Source: Anaerolineales bacterium
GTDB lineage: Bacteria; Chloroflexota; Anaerolineae; Anaerolineales; Villigracilaceae
Length of the DNA stretch: 13,159 bases
NCBI GenBank assembly: GCA_016928525.1
Contig: JAFGKO010000200.1
Span: 1 to 13,159 of the forward strand
Direction of reading: 5' to 3'
Both the position numbers and the translations under genes were made by a program. The notes under the pieces are model-generated. The model saw only the letters and a program-made list of their open reading frames with translations. It was not told the DNA's origin and did no database searches. Shown here in pieces: positions 6,908 through 12,401 of this stretch (within the stretch, counting starts at the first letter, position 1; each line of letters begins with the position of its first letter).

Positions 6908-7972
6908 TTAAACACCAATAAACCCAGCCAACTGACCGCAACCCGCCTGGATATCGATACCCCGGCGCATGCGGATCGTGCACGGGATGCCAGCCTGTTC
7001 CAGCGTTTCTTTGAATTTAGCAGCGCTCTGACGGTCTGTCCCGCGGCCTTGGTAGCCCGTGGTCGGGTTGAGGGGGATGGCATTGACGTGGCACATCAGT
7101 CCCTTGAGCCGGGCCGCCAGTTTGCGCGCAACTTCTTCGCTGTCGTTGACGCCGCTGATCAGCGCCCACTCGAACGTAATGCGTCGACCGGTTTGATCGA
7201 CGTAGTAGCGGCAGGCTTCCAGCAGCTTGCTGATGTTGTGCTTTTTGTTGACCGGCATGATGCGGCTGCGTTCCTCATCGTCCGCAGCGTGCAGCGAGAT
7301 GGCCAGGTTGACCTGTCGCTTTTCGTCGGCGAAACGCCGGATCATCGGGACCAGGCCTACAGTCGAGATGGTGAAGCGCCGAGCGCCGAAGTTGTAGCCA
7401 TCCGGATCATTCAGCCGGTCGATGGCGGCCATCGTGTTGTCATAATTATGGAAGGGTTCGCCCATACCCATCAGGACGATATTGGTGACATTTTCACCTT
7501 GGTTATTTAGCATGCGGGCGTAGTACATGACCTGGGCAACGATCTCGCCGCTGGTCAGGTGGCGCTTGAAACCCATCTGCCCGGTGGCGCAGAAGACACA
7601 ACCCATGGCGCAGCCCGCCTGCGAGGAAATGCACAGCGTCCGCCGACTGCGTCCCTTGTGCGTGGACGGGTCGTACTTCATCAGGACAGCCTCAATGAGG
7701 CGTTTATCGTACAATTGGAAGAGGGTCTTGCGCGTTTGTCCATCTGAAGAGTCAAGATATTGGATTGGTTTAAGCGCTTCAAAACGCAGAGTCTTACCCA
7801 ATTGTTCACGCAGGGATTTAGGCAAGTTGGTGAACTCATCTGATGTGTTCCAATAGTGCTTGTAGAGCCCCTGCCAAAGCTGGTCGGCGCGGTAAGAGGG
7901 CTCGCCCCAGGATTTCAATAAATCGGCTAGGTCGGATAAGGAGAGATCGTAACCTAGAGGTATAGGGTTCAT
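6908..7972 (-). CDS. rlmN: 23S rRNA (A2503-C2)/tRNA (A37-C2) methyltransferase, radical SAM
   Basis: RlmN methylates C2 of adenosine 2503 in 23S rRNA and A37 in some tRNAs, using a radical SAM mechanism with a methylated cysteine intermediate. The 354-residue length is typical. The iron-sulfur cluster motif CAMGCVFC gives C121, C125 and C128. The methyl-carrying cysteine is C345 in RRGIDIQAGCGQL, and E94 lies where the E. coli catalytic glutamate (E105) is expected. Other family blocks are VLMGMGEPFHNYD, TISTVGLVP, LAISLHAA and NAIPLNP. The intact C-terminal pattern favours RlmN; Cfr shares the cysteines, so the call rests on overall sequence. No Shine-Dalgarno is visible before the ATG. A TAAAAT 9 nt upstream could be a -10, giving a nearly leaderless message. 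Confidence 0.96.
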   Translation of the reverse strand: MNPIPLGYDLSLSDLADLLKSWGEPSYRADQLWQGLYKHYWNTSDEFTNLPKSLREQLGKTLRFEALKPIQYLDSSDGQTRKTLFQLYDKRLIEAVLMKYDPSTHKGRSRRTLCISSQAGCAMGCVFCATGQMGFKRHLTSGEIVAQVMYYARMLNNQGENVTNIVLMGMGEPFHNYDNTMAAIDRLNDPDGYNFGARRFTISTVGLVPMIRRFADEKRQVNLAISLHAADDEERSRIMPVNKKHNISKLLEACRYYVDQTGRRITFEWALISGVNDSEEVARKLAARLKGLMCHVNAIPLNPTTGYQGRGTDRQSAAKFKETLEQAGIPCTIRMRRGIDIQAGCGQLAGFIGV

Positions 7973-8008
7973 CGTGATTTGATTTTAACACGCTCGTGAA
8001 ACAAGTAG

Positions 8009-8037
8009 TTGACATTACATTGTGATTTATGTAATAT
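8009..8037 (+). promoter_or_regulatory. Promoter of the beta-helix lipoprotein gene
   Basis: TTGACA (8009-8014, perfect) and TAATAT (8032-8037) are separated by 17 bp. The predicted start near 8044 leaves a leader of about 116 nt before the ATG at 8160. Confidence 0.65.
8014..8035 (+). promoter_or_regulatory. Candidate operator: 7-bp inverted repeat within the promoter
   Basis: ATTACAT (8014-8020) and ATGTAAT (8029-8035) form a perfect inverted repeat with an 8-nt centre. It fills the spacer and overlaps both boxes of the promoter. Such a position suits a dimeric repressor. No regulator gene lies next to it, so the binding protein is unknown. Confidence 0.45.
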
Positions 8038-8051
8038 ATATAAGGGGGCTA

Positions 8052-8144
8052 ATGTTTCTATCATTTTTTGTGAGAATGAGAGCGGTTAGGTTTGCTTGCG
8101 AACTATTCCATCGCAGAAAATACCAATGCCTTTGTTCGCCTTGA
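8052..8144 (+). CDS. Possible 30-codon leader ORF upstream of the lipoprotein gene
   Basis: An ATG at 8052, preceded by AAGGGGG, opens a 30-codon frame ending in TGA two bases before the strong ribosome site of the lipoprotein gene. The peptide is basic and hydrophobic (starts MFLSFFVRMRAV) and is not recognised. If the transcript starts near 8044, the AAGGGGG would be cut, which argues against efficient translation. It could be a leader peptide or chance. Confidence 0.2.
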   Translation: MFLSFFVRMRAVRFACELFHRRKYQCLCSP

Positions 8145-8146
8145 AA

Positions 8147-8154
8147 TAAGGAGG
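8147..8154 (+). promoter_or_regulatory. Strong ribosome binding site of the lipoprotein gene
   Basis: TAAGGAGG matches the anti-Shine-Dalgarno sequence fully and ends 5 nt before the ATG at 8160. It is the best ribosome site in the window and fixes the start. Confidence 0.85.
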
Positions 8155-8159
8155 AAGGG

Positions 8160-9311
8160 ATGCGTAGCTTGAAGCAGTTTCTGCGAACACTTGGCGCAGC
8201 CTTGGTTGTGTTAGCCTTGATTGGTTGTGGATCTACAACAAAGCCAACACCTACCCCAACAAATACTCAAATACCGACTAGCACTCCAAAACCAACAAAT
8301 ACGCCAGTACCAGATCGTATACATCTTGAAGCTGATGGCAGTGGGGATTTTGCTACATTAGAACAAGCCATTTCTAATGCGCCGGAATTTGCAACCATTA
8401 CCTTAGGCCCTGGTACTTACAATTTGATTGGACGACTGGATGTTAAAAAGTCAGTGACATTGGTCGGAGCGGGATTGGATAAAACTGAGATCGTCGCCAG
8501 TTTACCGGATTACGTTGTCTTCTTTAGAGGTGGATATGGCTTTGTTGTCGAAGACCTTGCCATTCGCCATAAGGGCGAAGTAGGCGCAGATTCAGTGGTA
8601 GTAAGTGACGGAACCTTTACCTTTACCCGCTGCAAGTTTGTAGGGGCAGTGCCTCGTGAGGGAGAAATAGAGGGAGCTGGTTTAAAGATATCATCCTCCG
8701 CACAAGTAGTTGTGCAAAACAGTGTGTTTGAAGATAACTATGTAGGCATCGTGGCTAGGGGAAAATCCCTGGTAACTTTAGAGGAGAATGTTGTCACGAA
8801 GAATCAAACTGGTATTGCCTATGCCGACAATGCCAGTGGTGGCATCCGAAGAAATCAATGCTCAGAGAATGAGCTGTTTGGTATTCTTGTTGTTGGAGAA
8901 GCTCATCCGTTTCTAGAGGAGAATACTTGTATTAAAAATGGGGCTGGCATTGCTTATATGGATAACTCTAGTGGTTGGGCACGAGGAAACCAATGCTCGG
9001 AGAATGAATATTTTGGCATTTTTATTACCTCGCAAGCCCAACCTACTCTGGAGGAAAATATCTGTATGAATAATAAAACCGGCATTGCTTATATTGAATT
9101 TGCTGAGGGTATGAGCCGTGGAAACCAGTGTTCAAGTAATGAGGATGCAGGTATTAGTGTTGCAGATCAAGCAAAGCCGAAACTAATAGAGAATATTTGC
9201 TCAGATAATGGGTTATTTGGCCTGATTGTGGAAGAGACAACCAATCCCGAACTGATTGAAAACGACTGCCGGGGTAACAACAAAGCTGATATATTGGATT
9301 TACGGGAATAA
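8160..9311 (+). CDS. Secreted lipoprotein with right-handed beta-helix (NosD/pectinesterase-like)
   Basis: The 383-residue protein starts with a lipoprotein signal peptide (basic start, hydrophobic core, ALIGC with lipidated C23). A Thr/Pro-rich spacer (about 26-50) would lift the domain off the membrane. Then ADGSGDFATLEQAISNAP, the usual opening of pectinesterase-type helices, leads into right-handed beta-helix coils. From about residue 173 the protein repeats every 45 residues (two coils), with motifs GIAY, RGNQCSEN and LEENIC; a cysteine recurs at fixed positions. No pectinesterase catalytic set is recognisable, so it may bind or modify a surface glycan rather than cleave pectin. The gene is clearly richer in A+T than its neighbours and is monocistronic, facing the HAD gene. 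Transfer from another genome is plausible. Function is unknown; the fold is well supported. Confidence 0.88.
   Translation: MRSLKQFLRTLGAALVVLALIGCGSTTKPTPTPTNTQIPTSTPKPTNTPVPDRIHLEADGSGDFATLEQAISNAPEFATITLGPGTYNLIGRLDVKKSVTLVGAGLDKTEIVASLPDYVVFFRGGYGFVVEDLAIRHKGEVGADSVVVSDGTFTFTRCKFVGAVPREGEIEGAGLKISSSAQVVVQNSVFEDNYVGIVARGKSLVTLEENVVTKNQTGIAYADNASGGIRRNQCSENELFGILVVGEAHPFLEENTCIKNGAGIAYMDNSSGWARGNQCSENEYFGIFITSQAQPTLEENICMNNKTGIAYIEFAEGMSRGNQCSSNEDAGISVADQAKPKLIENICSDNGLFGLIVEETTNPELIENDCRGNNKADILDLRE
8676..9215 (+). repeat. 135-bp in-frame tandem repeat inside the lipoprotein gene
   Basis: Repeat starts at 8811, 8946 and 9081 are marked by GIAY codons and are exactly 135 bp apart. A more diverged unit precedes at 8676 and half a unit follows at 9216. 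Each unit encodes two beta-helix coils of about 22-23 residues. The three middle units are the most alike, which suggests duplication within the gene. Confidence 0.8.
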
Positions 9312-9356
9312 AAGACATGACCTTTGTGTTTGTTGGTTTTGTTATGTACGATAGAC

Positions 9357-10142
9357 TTAAGACAACAGCACTGCAAAGTCTTTTACGATCACGTCTGGCG
9401 ATGGTTTCCAGTTTTCAGCCTGCTCCTTGGTAGATACCCCGCTCAACATCAGCGCCGTTTTGCAACCCCCCGCCTGACCGGCAGCAATGTCGGTTTCCAG
9501 GCGGTCGCCAACGACCAGGGTTTCCTCAGGTTGCGTACCGAGCTTCTCCAGCGCCATGTACATCATGGTTGGCGCGGGCTTGCCGATGATGACTGGTTTG
9601 ACATCCGTGGCAGCTTCGATAGCGGCCAGGATCGCGCCCGCGCCCGGGACCAGCCCCTGCGGGGTGGGGAAGGTCTTGTCCGGATTGGTGCCGTAGAATG
9701 GGACTCCCGCGCGGATGTGCAATGTAGCGCGGCGTAATTTGGCATAAGAGATAAACCGGTCGATCCCGGCTACCACGGCGAGGGGCTTCGTCTCGTCGTC
9801 GGGATCGATGATGAGTTGGAAGCCGCGTTCTTCCAGCGCGCGCTGGATGCCGTTCCCGCCGATGACGAAGACCTGCCCGCCGCTCGGGAATTCTTTTGTC
9901 AACACGTCCGCAGTCGCCAGCGAGGAGGTGACGATCTGCCAGGGCTCCAGCTTCACGCCGAACCCGGAGAATTTTTCCAGATATTCGTCCACGGTTTTGC
10001 TGGCGTTGTTGGTCGCCAGCGCGACTTTGAGTCCGCGCTCACGGAGGCGGGCAAAGATAGCGGGCAGGTCGCCGATGGGCGTGTCGTCGCGCCACAGCAC
10101 GCCGTCCATGTCGAGGATGAGGGCTTTGATGTGTCCAAGCAT
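9357..10142 (-). CDS. HAD-IIA family phosphatase (NagD/AraL/phosphoglycolate phosphatase-like)
   Basis: This is a haloacid dehalogenase-type phosphatase of subclass IIA acting on an unknown small phosphorylated metabolite. Motif I is LILDMDGVLW (D11 nucleophile, D13 acid/base). Motif II is ALATNNAS (about 42-48), motif III is IIGKPAP (K188) and motif IV is VVGDRLETDI (D213, D218). A C2 cap of the usual size lies between motifs II and III. The 261 residues are normal for the family. Substrate cannot be told from sequence; nucleotide monophosphates, sugar phosphates and phosphoglycolate all occur in the group. The start has no separate ribosome site: the only GAGG lies 10 nt upstream and belongs to the left REP-like repeat. 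The gene converges on the lipoprotein gene with 45 bp between them and no obvious terminator. Confidence 0.92.
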   Translation of the reverse strand: MLGHIKALILDMDGVLWRDDTPIGDLPAIFARLRERGLKVALATNNASKTVDEYLEKFSGFGVKLEPWQIVTSSLATADVLTKEFPSGGQVFVIGGNGIQRALEERGFQLIIDPDDETKPLAVVAGIDRFISYAKLRRATLHIRAGVPFYGTNPDKTFPTPQGLVPGAGAILAAIEAATDVKPVIIGKPAPTMMYMALEKLGTQPEETLVVGDRLETDIAAGQAGGCKTALMLSGVSTKEQAENWKPSPDVIVKDFAVLLS

Positions 10143-10152
10143 AATATCATGG

Positions 10153-10207
10153 CCTCATCGAGCGGAGGGGCGCAGCCCCGCAGTCGAGATGCTTACCGCT
10201 AGATGAG
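10153..10207 (-). repeat. REP-like structured repeat, left copy
   Basis: The plus strand reads CCTCATCGAGCGGAG (10153-10167), an 11-nt core GGGCGCAGCCC that is itself a hairpin, and CGCAGTCGAGATG (10179-10191). The right copy has the same arms in inverted orientation. A further partial arm, CCGCTAGATGAG (10196-10207), is the inverse of CTCATCGAGCGG at 10154-10165 with one mismatch, so the whole stretch can fold on itself. It lies 2 bp from the GIY-YIG stop codon and 10 bp from the HAD start codon. Confidence 0.8.
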
Positions 10208-10209
10208 TT

Positions 10210-10521
10210 TTATCCTTTCTTTTTCGCTTCTCTGCGTTTTCGTTCTTCTGAGACAATCTGGTGAATGGTTTCAAAGTCACCACGGATAAGCGCTTCCTTC
10301 TTGGCCTGACCCCATTTTTTGATCTGTCTTTCATGCTTGAGTGCTTCGCCGTAGGTGGCAACTTCTTCTCCCCAGACTAACTTCACTGGACGCCTGGAGA
10401 ATGTGTAGGCAGTGGGATTGGTGCCGCTCTGATGCTCGCTCAGTCGTCTTGCAACATCGTTTGTGATCCCTGTGTAATAAGTGCCATCGGCACATTTCAG
10501 GATATATACAAAGTAGCTCAT
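10210..10521 (-). CDS. Small GIY-YIG nuclease domain protein (YhbQ/UPF0213-like)
   Basis: This is a stand-alone GIY-YIG domain of 103 residues. The first strand carries VYILKCADGTYYTGIT (Y6, Y16, G18 as the GIY/YIG positions). R25 or R26 supplies the catalytic arginine, H30 follows, and E64 in LKHERQIKKW is the expected metal-binding glutamate, so the active site looks intact. The C terminus is strongly basic (RKRREAKKKG) and may hold nucleic acid. Proteins of this kind are often mislabelled as UvrC; here the UvrC domains are absent. The cellular role of the YhbQ group is poorly defined. The ATG lies inside the conserved edge of the right repeat, and GAGAT-GTT-ATCTC just before it can form a hairpin over the weak ribosome site. 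Confidence 0.9.
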   Translation of the reverse strand: MSYFVYILKCADGTYYTGITNDVARRLSEHQSGTNPTAYTFSRRPVKLVWGEEVATYGEALKHERQIKKWGQAKKEALIRGDFETIHQIVSEERKRREAKKKG

Positions 10522-10576
10522 GAGATAACATCTCGACTGCGTTCTTCGCTATCGCTCCGAACTCCGCTCGATGAGG
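10517..10576 (+). repeat. REP-like structured repeat, right copy (inverted relative to the left copy)
   Basis: CATCTCGACTGCG (10529-10541), a 20-nt core beginning TTC and ending GAA, and CTCCGCTCGATGAGG (10562-10576). Both arms are identical to the left copy read on the other strand. Similarity extends inward to CTCAT (10517-10521), which contains the complement of the GIY-YIG start codon. The copy ends 7 bp from the DUF1028 stop codon. Confidence 0.8.
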
Positions 10577-10583
10577 TGACGGA

Positions 10584-11456
10584 TTAACTCCCAAATTTCT
10601 TCAACAAATATTCCAACACCGGCCTGTCCATCCAGCCCGCCGCCAGGTCGCAGCGCTCTTCGAAGTTTTCGTTGCCGGTGAAGGCGCGCAGGGCGGACTT
10701 GGTCAACTCGTCGTAGGTCCCGTCCGCCTTGCCACTCAGGTAATCAAGCCGCACGAGGATCTCTTGTAATTGCTGCAAAGGTTCGCCTTTCAAAGGAACG
10801 CGGTCTTTTTTAGCGCTTTTACCAAAATACAGTTCGTGCATCGCGAGCAATTCACCCAGGCGTGGAGCCGGGTCTTCGTGGTCATCGACGCGATAGTCGA
10901 TCCAGCGGTCGCTGTAGCCGCCATACCCGCCTCCTGGCTTGACCACATAAATCGCCGCCGATTGCCGCCCGCGACGATCCCCGCCCGCGCGGTCACCAGC
11001 CAGAAGCGCGGCGTGCAGTCGTAAGGGCAGGCTGCCTTTGGTTTCGAGGAAAGCTGCTTCCATTGCGCTCACGACATATTCACCGGCCAGGATGTTGCCT
11101 TGAATGGCGTAGCCGGGACCGGTCAGCCCGCCGGCCCACTCGAAGCATTCGGAGCCGGTGAATGTCGCAGCCTGACCGCTCGCATCCACCAGACCGGCCT
11201 GACGCTGTTCGCGTTCATCATCGTCTTTCAGCAATTCGGCCAGCGTTTCTCCCGCAGGCAGGCCGGAGACCATCAGTTCCAGCCCGCGCGGGCCGAAGGA
11301 TGTGTTGGCAAGCGCCTGTGTAGCCACCGCGCCTGCGCCTGCCCGCGCCCAGGGGACCAGCGCGCCCACCGCCGGGAACTTGGAGGCCACGGCCACGCCC
11401 CAGGCTTGTTCATCCGGGTCACAGGCCACGATGGAAAAAGTGGATGGTTTCGGCAT
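10584..11456 (-). CDS. DUF1028 family protein with C-terminal peptidoglycan-binding-like domain
   Basis: The N-terminal 215 or so residues match DUF1028, a family with an Ntn-hydrolase-like fold and no established reaction. Diagnostic stretches are TFSIVACDPDEQAWGVAVAS, VPWARAGAGAVATQALANTS, FGPRGLELM, ATFTGSECFEWAGGLTGPGY, QGNILAGE and GGYGGYSDRWIDYRVDDH. The last 70 residues or so (from about 222, LQQLQEILVRLDYLSGKADGT) look like the putative peptidoglycan-binding domain often attached to this family. No signal peptide is present, so it appears cytoplasmic despite that name. The start is supported by CAGGAGA (complement of 11463-11469), 6 nt before the ATG. It is divergent from the nitroreductase gene. 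The reaction is unknown. Confidence 0.9.
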   Translation of the reverse strand: MPKPSTFSIVACDPDEQAWGVAVASKFPAVGALVPWARAGAGAVATQALANTSFGPRGLELMVSGLPAGETLAELLKDDDEREQRQAGLVDASGQAATFTGSECFEWAGGLTGPGYAIQGNILAGEYVVSAMEAAFLETKGSLPLRLHAALLAGDRAGGDRRGRQSAAIYVVKPGGGYGGYSDRWIDYRVDDHEDPAPRLGELLAMHELYFGKSAKKDRVPLKGEPLQQLQEILVRLDYLSGKADGTYDELTKSALRAFTGNENFEERCDLAAGWMDRPVLEYLLKKFGS

Positions 11457-11474
11457 GCTGTTTCTCCTGCCGCG

Positions 11475-11480
11475 ATTATA
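11475..11480 (-). promoter_or_regulatory. -10 element for the DUF1028 gene
   Basis: The minus strand has a perfect TATAAT 18 nt before the ATG at 11456, so the leader would be only about 12 nt and consist of little more than the ribosome site. No -35 consensus is seen. Confidence 0.4.
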
Positions 11481-11510
11481 CCTTGCGAGGCAGGTTAGGG
11501 GATTGCGGTC

Positions 11511-11516
11511 TATAAT
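11511..11516 (+). promoter_or_regulatory. -10 element for the nitroreductase gene, implying a leaderless transcript
   Basis: A perfect TATAAT ends 6 nt before the ATG at 11523, so the expected transcription start falls on the start codon itself. No Shine-Dalgarno is present. No good -35 is seen at 17 bp. Confidence 0.5.
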
Positions 11517-11522
11517 ATCACT

Positions 11523-12401
11523 ATGCTGAAATTCAACGCTCCTGTCACTGAAATCATCCGCCAGCGTTTTTCGTGCCGCGCGTATCGTCGAGAACCGATC
11601 GATGCAGACAGGCTTGAGCAGTTACAAGCCTTTATCGTTGACCTGCCGCCAGCGCCCTTTGGCGCGCGCCCGCGCTTCAACCTGGTAGCTGCCAACGAAA
11701 CGGACGGTCATTCCCTACGCGGGCTGGGCACCTATGGCTTCATCAAGAACCCGCCCGCCTTCATCTTGGGCGCGATGGCCCCCGCGGAGTATGACCTGGA
11801 AGATTATGGCTACCTGATGGAGGCCATTATTCTGTACGCCACGGGGCTGGACCTGGGGACTTGCTGGCTGGGCGGTACCTTCACCAAGAGCAATTTTGCC
11901 AGGAAGATGGATCTCTCTGCGGCTGAAACAATCCCGGCGGTGACGTCTGTGGGCGAATACGCCGACCCTGAGCGGAAGCGACGGGGGATCGCTAGCCGGG
12001 GGGCCGGTGCGGACCGGCGATTGCCCTGGGAGACTTTGTTCTTCCATGAAACTTTGGATGCGCCGCTAAGCCAGGATGAAGCCGCCGGTTATATCACACC
12101 GCTGGAGATGCTGCGCCTGGGGCCGTCCGCATCGAACAAGCAGCCCTGGCGGGTCGTCAAACGGGACCGGTACTGGCGTTTCTATTTGCGGCGCACGCCC
12201 GGCTATCGGGCAGACCCGATCAAACGCATCCTGGGCTTGTGCGACCTGCAACGCCTGGACATGGGCATCGCCATGTGCCATTTCGAGTTGACGGCGAGGG
12301 AATCGGGCTTGAACGGTCAGTGGGTTATCGAAGAGGGATTCGATAAACAGCCTGACGCCTTGACCGAATACCTGGTCAGTTGGGAGAGCCGGGATGGATA
12401 G
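11523..12401 (+). CDS. TM1586-type putative nitroreductase (FMN-dependent fold)
   Basis: This 292-residue protein resembles the 'putative TM nitroreductase' family, in which two halves of a nitroreductase fold lie in one chain. The opening IIRQRFSCRAYRREPI is the classic nitroreductase R-S-x-R-x-Y flavin-phosphate motif, here with Cys between. LDLGTCWLGG (about 110-118) and GPSASNKQPWR (200-210) are the other two family marks. Electron donor and substrate are unknown. The ATG at 11523 has no ribosome site but sits 7 nt from a perfect TATAAT, which favours leaderless translation. The last 8 bp overlap the start of the methyltransferase gene, so the two are probably one transcript; no functional link is known. 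Confidence 0.88.
   Translation: MLKFNAPVTEIIRQRFSCRAYRREPIDADRLEQLQAFIVDLPPAPFGARPRFNLVAANETDGHSLRGLGTYGFIKNPPAFILGAMAPAEYDLEDYGYLMEAIILYATGLDLGTCWLGGTFTKSNFARKMDLSAAETIPAVTSVGEYADPERKRRGIASRGAGADRRLPWETLFFHETLDAPLSQDEAAGYITPLEMLRLGPSASNKQPWRVVKRDRYWRFYLRRTPGYRADPIKRILGLCDLQRLDMGIAMCHFELTARESGLNGQWVIEEGFDKQPDALTEYLVSWESRDG

Larger units (their letters stand above)
10153..10576 (-). mobile_element. Candidate GIY-YIG cassette bounded by inverted REP-like repeats
   Basis: The 424-bp unit starts and ends with the perfect 15-bp inverted repeat CCTCATCGAGCGGAG / CTCCGCTCGATGAGG and contains only the GIY-YIG gene. It fits between the DUF1028 stop and HAD start codons without breaking either gene. 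No target-site duplication is visible next to the ends. The layout recalls a REPIN with its RAYT transposase, but with a GIY-YIG nuclease in place of the transposase. Mobility is inference. Confidence 0.4.

Noticed and set aside
8676..9299. CRISPR array suggested by regular spacing
   Set aside because: The 135-bp period is in frame, codes for beta-helix coils and lacks short identical repeats with unique spacers.
9312..9356. Bidirectional terminator between the convergent lipoprotein and HAD genes
   Set aside because: The stretch is T-rich on the plus strand but no stable stem could be found before the T-runs.
10210..10521. UvrC excinuclease fragment
   Set aside because: The GIY-YIG domain is complete with its own start and stop and ends in a basic tail; no UvrC-specific domain is broken off next to it.
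10143..10586. Target-site duplication around the GIY-YIG cassette
   Set aside because: The bases outside the two outer arms (ATCATGG and TGACGG) do not match, so no duplication can be claimed.
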